Of a stretch of 64,000 bases of DNA, positions 1 to 10,330 are shown one piece after another (position 1 is the first letter of the stretch; the number at the start of each line of letters is the position of its first letter). This stretch comes from Trichaptum fuscoviolaceum (taxonomy: Eukaryota; Basidiomycota; Agaricomycetes; Hymenochaetales; Trichaptaceae), in NCBI GenBank assembly GCA_910574455.1, contig CAJSYZ010000005.1, forward strand, positions 62,001-126,000. The letters run 5' to 3'. The notes beneath the pieces were generated by a model. It made no database searches. It was not told the DNA's origin and worked only from the letters and a program-made list of their open reading frames with translations. A program made the translations under genes and the position numbers.

Positions 1-1
1 C

Positions 2-2638
2 GTCAAAAATCGGTACCCGCTTCCCCTCACCACAGAACTCATCGATTCCTTGAAGAAGGCCCGCGTTTTCACGAAGCTCGACTTGCGGGCCGGATACAAC
101 AATATCCGCATCAAGGAAGGCGACGAGTGGAAGGCCGCTTTTCGGACTCAGGAAGGACACTTCGAACCGACCGTTATGACTTTCGGACTTACGAACGCAC
201 CTGCTACGTTTCAGCGGATGATGAACGAGCTCTTCAAGGACATGCTGGATGTCATTGTCATTATCTACCTCGATGACATCTGCATTTTTTCGGAGAACGA
301 GTCGGAGCACGAGGAACACGTTAAGGAGGTACTCCGACGTTTGGAAAAGTACGACCTGTTCTGTAAGCCCGAAAAGTGCGAGTTCCACAAGGACTCCATC
401 GAGTACTTGGGCATGATCATTGGCTCTGGAATTATCTCGATGGATCCGAAGAAGGTCGAAGCGGTGGCCGACTGGCCGACTCCGGCGAAGGTGAAGGACA
501 TTCAGGCTTTCTTGGGGTTCGCAAACTTCTACCGACGTTTTATCAAGGACTTCTCGAAGCTGGCGGTTCCCATGACCGAATTGTTGCGGAAGGATGTCCA
601 GTGGCGCTGGACTACCCGCCAGCAAGAGTCCTTCGATGGTCTGAAGAAGAAGTTTGCTGAGGCACCGGTCCTCGCAATGCCCGACCTTGAGAAACCCTTC
701 ATCCTCGAATGCGATGCTTCGGACTTCGCGACCGGAGCGGTACTTTCGCAGATCGGACCAGATGGTGACATTCACCCAGTGGCCTACTATTCGAAGTCCT
801 TGGGCGATGCAGAACGGAACTACGAGATCCACGACAAAGAGCTTCTAGCCATCGTCCGAGCCTTGGACGAGTGGCGGCACTATCTCGAAGGAAGTCCGCA
901 CAAAATTGATATTGTGTCGGACCACCGAAACCTGCTCTTCTTCGCGGAAGCCCGAAACCTTACGAGACGCCAGGCCCGCTGGAGCTTGTTCCTTAGCCGT
1001 TTTGACTTTCTGATCCGTCACCGTCCCGGACGACTCGGTGGAAAGCCGGATGCTTTGTCCAGGCGCGAAGATCTTCGCCCTGACGGACCGGACAATACGA
1101 ACAAGGTCCTGCTGGACACGAACCGCTTCTACACGTTGGCGATGCGACGAGGGATGGTCCGGGCCGAGGGGGATACGGAGTTGTTGCGGAGGATTCGGGA
1201 GTCCGAGAGGTTTGACGAGGAATTGGTCGAGGCGATTGAGAAGGTGAAGGAAGGGGCTCCGCGCGCGCTGGCGAACGATTTGGAGGAGTGGAACACGGAG
1301 GATGGGCTGCTGCTGTACCGGGGTAAGGTCTATGTGCCGAAGGACGAGGAGATCCGCCGCGATATCGTCAAGTTACACCATGATTCGCTTCCGGTCGGAC
1401 ATCCGGGTCGTTGGAAGACCTACGAGTTGGTGAGTCGGAACTACTGGTGGCCTGGTATGTCTACATTTGTCGAGCGGTACGTGTCGGGCTGTGACACTTG
1501 TATGCGGACAAAGAACATCCCGCAACGTCCGGTTGGTCCGCTTCAGCCCAACGAAGTACCAGACGGACCGTGGCAGGTCATTTCATGCGATTTCATCACA
1601 CAGCTGCCACAGTCCGGCGAATACGATGCCATCTTTGTAGTTGTAGACCGACTCACCAAACAGGCGCATTTCATACCGACGACCTCGGATATTGACTCCG
1701 CGCGGACGGCCGACTTGTTTGTGTCCGAAGTTTGGAAACACCATGGCACGCCGCGCAAAGTCATTTCGGACCGGGGTACGCAGTTTGTGTCCCGGTTTAT
1801 GAAGGCGGTACTCCATCGACTTGGGATCGAGGGCGCGACATCGACATCCTTCCACCCGCAAACGGACGGTCAGACCGAGCGGGTGAACCAGGAGTTGGAA
1901 CAGTATCTCCGCGCGTTCACCGACGTCCGACAGGAAAATTGGTCGGAGTTGCTGCCCATGGCGGAGTTTGCGCACAACACACGAGCGCACTCCGCTACCA
2001 AGGTGTCTCCCTTCGCGCTGTTGTATGGATACAACCCCGAGTTCACCATCGTACCGAGTGCCGGACTTTCGACGGTACCCGCAGCGGATGACCGACTCGA
2101 CCTGCTTCAGAAGGCACAGGAGGACGCTCGCGCGGCTCTCGAAGTCGCAGCGGAGCGGATGAAGCGGTACTACGACCAGGGACATGCAGACACGCCGGAC
2201 ATCCGACCAGGAGACAAGGTATGGCTCGACGCACGGAATATCGCAATACCGGGCACGCGCAAGCTGAATCCGCGGAGACTCGGACCCTACACGGTTTTGC
2301 GGAAGATCGGACTCTTGAATTACGAGCTTCAGCTGCCCCCGACTATGCGGATTCACCCAGTGTTCCATGTGTCGCTTCTCACGAAGTATACACCGGACAC
2401 TATTCCTGGTCGCGTCCAGACACCGCCAGAGCCCGTAAACGTTGACGGCGACGTCGAATACGAAGTATCCGAAGTCCTTAATTCGCGCCGAAGCGGTCGA
2501 GGTCGGACTCTGCAGTATTTGGTTCGCTGGAAAGGCTATGGACCTGAGGAAGACCAATGGATCGATGCCGCGGACATGGAGCATGCCCCCGCCGTTATCC
2601 AAAAGTTCTATCGTCGGTACCCCGACGCCATTCGCTAA
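2..2638 (+). CDS. pol: Ty3/gypsy Pol (RT-RNase H-integrase-chromodomain), 5' truncated
   Basis: The reading frame is already open at base 2, before the first in-frame ATG at 50, and runs to a TAA at 2636-2638. The RT catalytic motif YLDD is encoded at about 266-277. It is followed by RNase H (CDASDFATGAVLS), a Tn7/HHCC-type integrase zinc finger ending GCDTC, the integrase core (VVDRLTK, ISDRGTQF, TDGQTERVNQELE) and a C-terminal chromodomain (YLVRWKGYGPEEDQW). Chromodomains in this position define chromoviruses and are thought to steer integration to particular chromatin. No frameshift or stop is visible. It differs from the complete copy at only a few residues (E/K in the RNase H motif, N/D in the integrase, P/A, V/I, D/N and Q/R near the C-terminus). 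Confidence 0.95.
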   Translation, partial: VKNRYPLPLTTELIDSLKKARVFTKLDLRAGYNNIRIKEGDEWKAAFRTQEGHFEPTVMTFGLTNAPATFQRMMNELFKDMLDVIVIIYLDDICIFSENESEHEEHVKEVLRRLEKYDLFCKPEKCEFHKDSIEYLGMIIGSGIISMDPKKVEAVADWPTPAKVKDIQAFLGFANFYRRFIKDFSKLAVPMTELLRKDVQWRWTTRQQESFDGLKKKFAEAPVLAMPDLEKPFILECDASDFATGAVLSQIGPDGDIHPVAYYSKSLGDAERNYEIHDKELLAIVRALDEWRHYLEGSPHKIDIVSDHRNLLFFAEARNLTRRQARWSLFLSRFDFLIRHRPGRLGGKPDALSRREDLRPDGPDNTNKVLLDTNRFYTLAMRRGMVRAEGDTELLRRIRESERFDEELVEAIEKVKEGAPRALANDLEEWNTEDGLLLYRGKVYVPKDEEIRRDIVKLHHDSLPVGHPGRWKTYELVSRNYWWPGMSTFVERYVSGCDTCMRTKNIPQRPVGPLQPNEVPDGPWQVISCDFITQLPQSGEYDAIFVVVDRLTKQAHFIPTTSDIDSARTADLFVSEVWKHHGTPRKVISDRGTQFVSRFMKAVLHRLGIEGATSTSFHPQTDGQTERVNQELEQYLRAFTDVRQENWSELLPMAEFAHNTRAHSATKVSPFALLYGYNPEFTIVPSAGLSTVPAADDRLDLLQKAQEDARAALEVAAERMKRYYDQGHADTPDIRPGDKVWLDARNIAIPGTRKLNPRRLGPYTVLRKIGLLNYELQLPPTMRIHPVFHVSLLTKYTPDTIPGRVQTPPEPVNVDGDVEYEVSEVLNSRRSGRGRTLQYLVRWKGYGPEEDQWIDAADMEHAPAVIQKFYRRYPDAIR

Positions 2639-2680
2639 CGAACACGCGCGCTCTTTAGGAGCGCCCTTGGAGAGGGATAA

Positions 2681-3256
2681 TGTCAGGAATCCGCCTCAGG
2701 TTATTTTATTTCTTTTATTTTTCCTTTATTTTCTTTTACGATCATACTCCGAGTCGGATCCCCGACATGTCCGGTCCGAAACCGGACTTTCTTTGACTCC
2801 GATTCTCTTCCTTTTTGCGTAGATTACTTGCCTGTATGTTTGCAGGCCGCTAGGACAAGCGCCCTGCAAGCAATTCTCTTTTCTTTCTTTCTTCCGCCAC
2901 TCCGACTCGAACCTCCGCTCTACCGATGCGGGACCCCGACTAGAGGGGGACCCCGAACTCCGACTTACGTCAGCGGTATAGGTCGGACCTAGTCGGATCA
3001 GGGTCCAGTGGCTTGGTACTGTATAGTTTTTACCTTTGTTCATCAAAACCGCGGATCCCCCTGCGAAGCACTCCACTTTTGGCCTCTTGTAAAGTGCTTC
3101 TCAGGTGATGTGTTTATCTTTAGCTCTGATGTGTAGAATAGCTTAATTGACTTGTAAAGTGCTTCTCAGAGTGAGAACCACCGCTCATTGCGTCCGATCG
3201 TCGTCTGCGTCCGATTCAGGGTCTCGAAAGCGAAGGAACCACTCTAGGTCGTAACA
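2681..3256 (+). repeat. 3' LTR of gypsy copy 1
   Basis: The 576-bp LTR begins TGTCAGGAATCC and ends GTCGTAACA, so it has TG..CA termini. It is preceded by a purine-rich tract (GGAGAGGGATAA). The same sequence occurs at 22414-22989 and 28177-28752 with a handful of substitutions. A 116-codon open frame on the minus strand is present in every LTR copy and is a by-product of LTR sequence, not a gene. Confidence 0.95.
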
Positions 3257-3290
3257 GTTTCTTCATCATCAACCACGTCAAGGCACAGCG

Positions 3291-4206
3291 ATGGACGTTA
3301 ACACCGCGAAGCACGCCAGTGAGGCACTCTACAAACGATTCGATGACTACAGGCTCAAAGCTGTCCTCGGAAAAGGCGGGTTTGGCCGCGTCTACCAAGC
3401 CGTGGACATCTCTCACCGCGAATATGGCAAGAAGGTCGCGATCAAGCAGATTCCACGCGCGAGTGTTGACCGAGACAGTCGGGACATGTTGTTTACAGAG
3501 AAGAAGATCCTTTCTGACCTGACTTTGCTTAACTCACCCTATTTTATCCCTCTTTTAGAATCCTTCATGGACCCGCACAACTTCATCATCATCCAGGGCT
3601 TGGCCGCTGGCAGTACCTTGCGAGGAGCGATGAGCAACGCGAAGAAGCTGTTGCGCATGTATGAAATCCAGTTCATCATGGCGCAAATAGTATGTCTTCC
3701 GTTCCCCCCTTTCCTTGATTGGTGGCTCATCGTCTTTGCAGTGCTATGCAGTGGGCATTTTGCACGATCAGACCATGTATACCGCAACCTCAAGCCCGAC
3801 AACGTATTCACGGATGAGCAAGGTCGGCTCTCAGCCTCGCGCATGTTTTCAAAGGACACGGGGTAAGCAATGACGGGGTACTAATTTACGATGACTATTG
3901 GCACAGGACGTGGCACGACGGGCTACATGGCGCCAGAGATGCTTCGTGGCGACCATTACTCGTACAAGGCCAACAGTTTCTCCATTGGCGTCATTTTCTA
4001 CGGGCTTGTCTTTGGAAGGGTGAGTTTCCTGCGTTCAGAGTTGACGCTCTTACTGACACCGCCTTTGCGTTACTAGTTGCCCTTCCGTGGGAGGGTGGGA
4101 TCGCAAGGATCTTGAAGCCAATGCACTGTACGGGAACGTGTTCGTCCCTCGATGGTTCCGCAAGCGAAACAAAGTCCGCGTGCGGCAAGGGGGCACTGAC
4201 TCGTAG
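3291..4206 (+). pseudogene. AGC-type Ser/Thr protein kinase, decayed
   Basis: The start ATG at 3291 lies 35 bp after the gypsy LTR. Visible kinase motifs: glycine loop GKGGFGRVYQ, VAIKQ lysine, YRNLKPDN catalytic loop, GTTGYMAPEML, and LPFRG after the last intron. Probable introns are 3690-3741, 3863-3906 and 4020-4076, all GT..AG. Three catalytic positions are wrong: the HRD aspartate is Asn (YRNLKP), no DFG motif is found where one is expected after DEQGRL, and the acidic residue after KA in the helix-F region is Asn. After intron 1 the best-matching frame switches between HDQTM and YRNLKP, and again after LPFRG, so frameshifts are likely. Comparison with AGC kinases (PKA/SGK-like) is from motif order only. 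It is a pseudogene or at best a pseudokinase. Confidence 0.75.
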
Positions 4207-4626
4207 TTCATTAAGCTCATTTATTATCAATTGTATGTAGCTAGTTCTGAATAAATATACTATGCTTTTCATTCTATCATATTGTGTGAAAATGAGAAGG
4301 ACCGTAAGGATTACACAGGCTTTATATCACCTTCTAGTATATATAATCCTCATAATCCATTATAATCTCTCACAATCACATATAAGCACCATAAGTCTGG
4401 TAGCAATTATAAGCAAATACGGAGACGATAATGTCTGCATTTGATCATAAGCCTTCATAATGTAAGATAAGGGATAAAATTATTATGAAGATTATATTGC
4501 ATTTCAAAGATTACAAGGCCAGCAATCGGTTGTAATGTCCAAAAGATATTATTGGCATTGTAAGCTCATATAAGGTAGACTACGGTTTATAGTGAATTAC
4601 TTGGGAATATAAACGGTATATGACGA
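4207..4626. other. AT-rich intergenic stretch
   Basis: No coding signal. The stretch is strongly AT-rich with many copies of ATAATC and TATAA words. A near-repeat of GATTACACAG followed by a TATA-like string occurs near 4308 and 4653. No terminal inverted repeat or target duplication was found, so it is not called as a mobile element. Confidence 0.6.
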
Positions 4627-7068
4627 TTATGACGATTTTGGGGTCTTATATGCGATTACACAGTCTATAATCCGTTTCCCTTTCTCCCGATGCCTAAGCG
4701 AGATTCGTAAGTTAAGACTCCGGATAGTCTCGCGTATGAGGAATATAGAGCTTATATCCACACGTGCACCGAGAGTGACGTCTTGGAGGCCAGAGGCGTA
4801 CGGGCCAACCAGGCGAGGTTTTGAGAGCGTGGATAGTATATGCAGCGTTTCCAAGTCGACTTCGAGTGATTGAAAATCACGTTTAATGGTCAATCTGTTA
4901 AAGTTCATGAAACCTGCTCCTTGCATTGGTTTTCCCTCAATTGCTTCAGAAAATCATCCTCCACAAATACTCAAAGTCTTCAGATGCTTTAAGTTGCTGG
5001 AGTTTTCTGCCAGAGGATCGAGATTGAATGGTTCGTCCTCGCCATGCGTGTGTAGGGTAATAGCCACCAGATGATTGTTTCGTCGAACCAATGTCCCAAT
5101 CGTGTGATGGGCCTTCTTGGTGAAGAATGAGGAATAGCTTTGCATCCAAACGCTTCTGAGATTCGTGAAACTGACAAGAATGCGGTGCACGTTCTCGAAC
5201 CACTGGCAGTACTCCTCTCGGAAATCAGTCTCAAAGACATTGTTATCGTTGTAACACTTGGATTTCATCCAGTGTTCGTACGAAGGCCGCCGGATAAGAC
5301 AGAAGCACCCGGAAACCGGAGTCACTCAAGTACAAGACTCGGCACCACACCAACAAGTCCAGGGCATCAGTACAACGCAGAAGATGCAATGCCGGAAAGC
5401 GGAGTCGCTCAAGTACATCCAACGGCCGCAAGACCATGCACCCGACGGACACCGGACAAGCAGCAAGGCCGCCGGTCGACACTCGAAGCCAAATAGCGCA
5501 GGGAAAACTGTACCTGAGCACGGGTGAAAGAACTACCAAAGCAAAGGACTCACTGGTGAGCACCCGACGGACGCTTGCATGGGTGGACGAGCGAACGGGC
5601 GAACATTTGTTCGAACGGACGTGCGTACGGGCGTGCAACCGGCCGGCGACATAAGTGTGGCGACGGACAAGTGTGCGCGCGTGGCGTGGGAGAACAGGGT
5701 GACGGACAAGGGAACTAACGGACGTCACATAACGGACACTTGGAGTGTGGCGACGTGCGCGAGTGGCGTGGGAATAGGGCTGCCAATTGAGGGACGGGGA
5801 CAAAGACGGGGACTCAGCCTAGTAGCGGTGACCGGAGTAGCCGGTTCACACGCGATAATAACTTGTGTTAGGCACGTCATGTAGACCGTGTGAAAATTTA
5901 GCTTTCTTTCCCCGACCACTACTATCTAAGTTTGTGCGCGCTTGGGACGGAGCGGGGCTACCGTTGGACGTCTGCGCTGTGAGCGCGTTCGACACGACGG
6001 TTTGTTCTTTCGACGGGCGAAGACTAGGGGCCTCAAGAGCCATTCTTACTGGGGCTTTGTTTCTTGTCTTCGGACTTCTCGCGAGGGCGCGGCCGCGCAG
6101 AAGACTCTTGGACGGACGACGGGGTTCAGTGCTTGCGCATAGGCGCGTTCTACTGTGCTCCTTAGTTCTTTCGACGGAACGACGGGTCTCTGGGGCTCAA
6201 TAGCCAAGCTTGCGGATTTCCTCTGGGGTTCTCTCGAGGGCGGGATACGGCCACGGGCCTTCTTTGGTGGGAATAACGGTTGACGGACGTACGGGCGTCG
6301 TCTCTGTTGTTTCCTTCACTGTTTCTTCTCTTCTTTTGTTTCTTTTACTACTCTTTTATTTCTTCTTGGGTTCCCTACACTCCCACCCCCCTTATTATTT
6401 ATCTTATTTTCATCGTTTTCTGATGTCTCGTAATCAAAGGTGCAGTACATATGCAAAGCGACGACGGTTGTCCACGGTCCGAAGATTGAATTCCGTGGCG
6501 GGGAAGGTAGCCTGCACATATTTTTTGCCGGGCGATTGATAAACAGAATCCGACCAAGAGCTTTCTGTGAAGGAAACGTCCAGGATCGGTGGTTAAGACT
6601 CAATCCTTTTAACTTTTAAGGTGTGGTCCTCTATTAATTTGTGTCTGAATCTTGGCTGTAATTCGTATACCGACTCCAAATTATCGATATCATTGAACGA
6701 AGCCTTGATCTTAGACTATGTCCAAAACCTCGTCCAGAACAAATTGGGGAAAGCCGGCCTGCTCCAAACGACCATCGTGGCCCAGAGACCTATTGTGCAC
6801 GACGGACATCCTATCCTTCATCCGACTCTCCTCCACAACATCAATCACGTCTGTCGATCTACGCATGGTCAACTGCGCGATGTCAAAATCGGGGTGGGTG
6901 ATCACGGAGAAGATGAGGTCCATGATGCGGCACGGAACGTCGTGGAACAGCTGAAGGCTGAAGGCTTGCAATCATGGCATCCGCATGCGATGGGAATAAG
7001 ACATAAGTAGAGTTTGCCTTGTTATAAGCATGAGAGTCCATATACGGGTTCTTGGTGTCTAAAGACAT
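4627..7068 (-). pseudogene. F-box-like protein, broken by solo LTR and frameshift
   Basis: Read on the minus strand from ATG at 7068, this aligns in pieces with the intact gene at 51549-53144: the N-terminal NKANSTYVLFPSHADAM, then DVPCRIMDLIFSVITHPDFD, then SLNHRSWTFPSQKALGRIL, FGPWTTVVALHMYC, WFENVHRILVSFTNLRSVWM and a leucine-rich C-terminal part. A 7-bp tandem duplication (CTGAAGG, 6951-6964) shifts the frame early. Further decay lies around 6604-6710, and the C-terminus is shortened. A solo LTR (5250-6412) sits inside the coding sequence; removing it and one TSD copy rejoins the frame at the DFREEY region. F-box proteins are adaptors of SCF ubiquitin ligases, but this copy cannot make one. 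Confidence 0.85.
5250..6412 (+). mobile_element. Solo LTR related to the gag-only retroelement
   Basis: It starts TGTAACACTTGG and ends TTTTCA, and is flanked by a 4-bp duplication TCGT (5246-5249 and 6413-6416). It shares blocks with the LTRs at 57656-58598 and 61371-62327: CCAGTGTTCGTACGA near the start, CCGGTTCACACGCG, GTAGACCGTGTGAAAATT, and a C-rich TACACTCCCACCCCC near the end. It is longer (1163 bp) and clearly diverged, so it is another subfamily or an older copy. No internal region is present, which is the product expected from LTR-LTR recombination. Confidence 0.85.
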
Positions 7069-9069
7069 TTTTGGAGACGAGTAGTTGTAATTGCAGGAGA
7101 AGAGGCTCGGAACTTGAACCGCACTCGTTGTGTTGTGCTTTGTTTGGGTCGTAAATCATCACCACTTAGATTAGTAATTTGTTTGGAAGCTTTGCTGCCG
7201 TGTCCTCAGTCCGTTGACCATATCTACATCTCATTGTACTTCTCTAAAGTCTGCACACGGTAGAATAGCAAGACGATGCAAAAAATATATGGCATATAAG
7301 TACTAGCGAATGATGTTCCAAGATTTAATAATGCGGTGAACACAAGAATTAGACCAAACATGCACGATATGCATTCATCCACTGCCTATCGCACCCGATT
7401 GCGTGAACCCATTGAAGAACATCAAAATAAACAACACGAATTCCCAGAAAGAGATAAATCGCACATCGTCTGCGTGCATCCCCGAAAGTACCATCATGTT
7501 AGCTCCTTCCCCCTCTTGATTCACGAAACGCTATGCCTTTAGCTAGCTCCATTTCCAGAGAATTCCAGTGTGTCGTTAGCCTCCTTCCAGCCGCGCGTCC
7601 CCCTCGTCCATCCGCGCGTCCCCTTTGTCCATCCTCAGCGTGTCTTCTGCCTTCAATGCTTTGTCATTCTTGTCTGGCTTGTGAGTAATTTCGAATATCT
7701 GCATCTCATGTGAAGATACGCCCCGGCGTTGAGAGCTTGGAAGCGGGATTGAAGTGTAAGACGCATTCATTACATACAGTATAGAGTGAAAGCGATGCTT
7801 ACCATTATTGCGACATCATTATACACTTCATAGCCCCCTTCAGCATATCGCTTTGCAAATTCACAGCCCACCCATACCCAGCAGTTACCCCCGATCCCTT
7901 TGCGCCAGTAGTCCCTTCTTCCTTTCCTATGAATCCGCCTACCTCAAACAGGCCTCCAACTCCGCGCTGCAGAAAGAACCCCGACTGTACCTTCCTCTGC
8001 CCTCTCGTCCTTCATACCCTTCCCAAGATAGTCCAACAAGTCAGATGACGTAGAACACTGTCGTCACCGATTGCGTGTAACGACACCCTTGGTGTGCGGT
8101 GGGACTCGCACGTATACTACAGTGGCAAAAGGCTAAAACCAGCCTCTTGGAAACCCCCTCAAAACTTTTCTTTCTACGGACACAAAACTTAACCAATAAC
8201 CCTGAAACTGTGTAAATAGCTTCTAATGTAGTGTATCTTCAATTCTTATAGATTAGTTTTGCACGAAAATGATTCCAAAAAAAATCTCATGTCTGAATTT
8301 GAAACATCTTGCTTATTTTGGGGCTGCAGCTCTTTTTACTATTTCCCACGGGTTCGGAACGTGCGGAATCAACGTCTTTTCGCAATCCGATGGGCCTCAC
8401 GCAGAAAAATTGTCAGTACAAGAAATTTTTATCGGAATTTATCTTTTTCCGGTAACCCGGCAAAGGTCATCCAGCTGTTTAACCTTAATTGGTAGCTTTC
8501 CAGAAAGGCTCGGAAATCACTCCCGATTATTTTTCCAGCCAATCCAAGACCGATAAAGGCTGAAATCTCACAAAAAAAATTCATGTCCTTCAAAAAAATT
8601 TGAAACATAGACCGGAATTTTTTTTATTGCATAAATCGACGTATCTTTCTAACTTTGATTACAAAATTTTCAGAATGGCGAGTTTTCACGCAAAATTCCG
8701 GCCTGCACCCAGAGGCGGGTTTTGGCCTTTCGCCACTGTAGGTGGATCGCGAGTACGGCGCCGGCGCATTACCGCAGTCCAGACATTCGCATCCTTCGCT
8801 TTGTGTTTGTTCGAGACCGTGATCGACGACAACGAAGCTCGGCGTATTGAGCCAGCTTCAGGTTGAACAGGACCGTACCTCTGACTCTGAGTCTGTTCGC
8901 CACAGCAATCGGCGGCAGTGCAGCATAGATAGTTGCCCGGTACCCGGATGGCTTGATGAGGGGCAGAAAGACTTGCGTGAGGTGCAGAATTTCGTTGCGG
9001 TGTTTCGTCGTCGACAGTCTCGCCATCAGGTGAACTAGCAGGCGTGACAAGCACCAACTTGAAGCGCAG
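7069..9069. other. Non-coding stretch, no gene recognised
   Basis: No open frame here shows domain motifs or similarity to other genes in the window. The first part (7069-7140) probably contains the 5' region of the broken F-box gene, since the string AAACAAAGCACAACA, read on the minus strand, also precedes the F-box genes at 45950 and 51549. Bases 8150-8700 are rich in A runs. Nothing else can be supported. Confidence 0.5.
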
Positions 9070-9500
9070 GGGTACTAATCATTGAGCGCCTACGTCTAAG
9101 CCAAATTGCGCGATTCATCCCCCATCAGGTGTTCCTGCACCTTCCTACGTTGCGCGGCAAAAGTCATAGCTCCCGGGAGAAGCAAAGACGGACAGTGAAA
9201 GAATGAATGCGGAGGATGAGTAGAGTGTGGAAATTCGATGTCGATGAGGAAGTGCAAATCAATGCACCGAGTACAATGATGTGGCTGAAGACGAAATCGT
9301 CGTTCAAGTTTCCAGCTGTTCCCGAGCCGACTGTGTCTCTCGTTGTCCACCTCAACTCGTACATCTACCCCCACAGCTTTCCCTTTTGCGACAGTGCACG
9401 AGCTATCCATTCAGACCTCTCGCACAGCCTTGGCCCGAGCGTTCCTCGTACTCCTTCTACACGCGCTCCTTCCTCCGAGTCTCCTTCCCAAACGTGATCG
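9070..9500. repeat. Dispersed repeat A, copy 1
   Basis: This segment aligns by eye with 16320-16770 in the same orientation. Shared strings include CAGGTGTT, CGAGCCGACT, GCTTTCCCTTTTGCGACA and CGTTCCTCGTACTCCTTCT, with scattered differences and small indels. On the minus strand both copies keep a frame around VAKGKAV..VRVKV, but neither has an intact long ORF. It is an old duplication of unknown function. Confidence 0.6.
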
Positions 9501-9829
9501 CACGGGTGAACATGATGAGGACCGAGTTCTGCTTCCCAGACACTCCAACTCCAACGCCGCCAGGTCATATCGTCGATCACCACCCGGTCCCACGACTGCG
9601 TCCCGCCTTAGTGCTAAATCTACAAGGGACACCCGGTAAGGGGCAAACAAATCTGGACCTGAGTCTGAGGGAAACCATGTAAGTTTTGCGAAAGGCCATT
9701 GCCAGTGTTTAATTTGCTGTACCTCAGTCATCAGTCAGCTCCGACATTACCGTACCTCATGTTGCCAGTGGTGGTGAATCCCAACAGAGCCTGATAGTCT
9801 AAGTCTCTAAGATGTGGTCCGTGCTCTCG

Positions 9830-10330
9830 GAAGGTCTGTGCAAAGTACGAGATCATTCGGACATACTTTCGTCATGAACGCATCATCGTTCAAGGTGGCT
9901 CGTCGCTCGACAACCCGGGCCAAACATCATGACGTCACTAGTACAACAAGTTCCCACGTTACGAGACGGGACTCAGAAGCGTCGGGCAGTTTCTTTTCCT
10001 CTTTCCTCTTCCTCTTTGCTTCCGGAACATCAAGATACGTCGCCAACGCTGCGTCACACTGTGGGGAAGGGACCAAAAATGTCGTAAGCTCCTGGCTACG
10101 GTCCAAACATTTTTTCGTGACTGCACCATCTCATCATGTCGTAACCGTCGCACGTTCGTTTCCCTTTGGTCGATACCCATTGTCAACCATCGAGGCAAAC
10201 AAACAAACAGCCTTATAATGAAACAAAACTTCAATTGGCAGTCTCTCGCAGACTAACTTCATTCTTGTCGCCACTCTCCAGCCTCTTCGCGCTCTTTACG
10301 CGTCATTAGTCGGTCCATTGAAGTTTTCAC
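9830..10330. repeat. Dispersed repeat B, copy 1
   Basis: It aligns with the reverse complement of about 49560-50000. Shared strings include CTCTTTGCTTCCGGAACATC, TTCCCACGTTACGAGACG (one mismatch), CATCTCATCAT, GACTTTCGTCA-like and TTTGG(C/T)CGATACCC. Similarity is roughly three bases in four, so this is an old pair. No terminal repeats or coding capacity were recognised. Confidence 0.55.

Larger units (their letters stand above)
1..3256 (+). mobile_element. Ty3/gypsy chromovirus copy 1, 5' part outside window
   Basis: This is the 3' half of a gypsy-type LTR retrotransposon: RT, RNase H, integrase and chromodomain, then a 576-bp 3' LTR. The nucleotide and protein sequence closely match the complete copy at 22414-28752, so both belong to one family. 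The left end, gag, protease and 5' LTR lie outside the window. The target duplication cannot be confirmed; the five bases after the LTR are GTTTC. Confidence 0.95.

Noticed and set aside
2726..3076. 116-codon minus-strand frame found in all three gypsy LTRs
   Set aside because: It is identical because the LTRs are copies. It has no start context or protein features and overlaps T-rich LTR control sequence.
4260..4620. AT-rich segment considered as a MITE
   Set aside because: Its near-repeated GATTACACAG words are direct, not inverted, and no target duplication was found.
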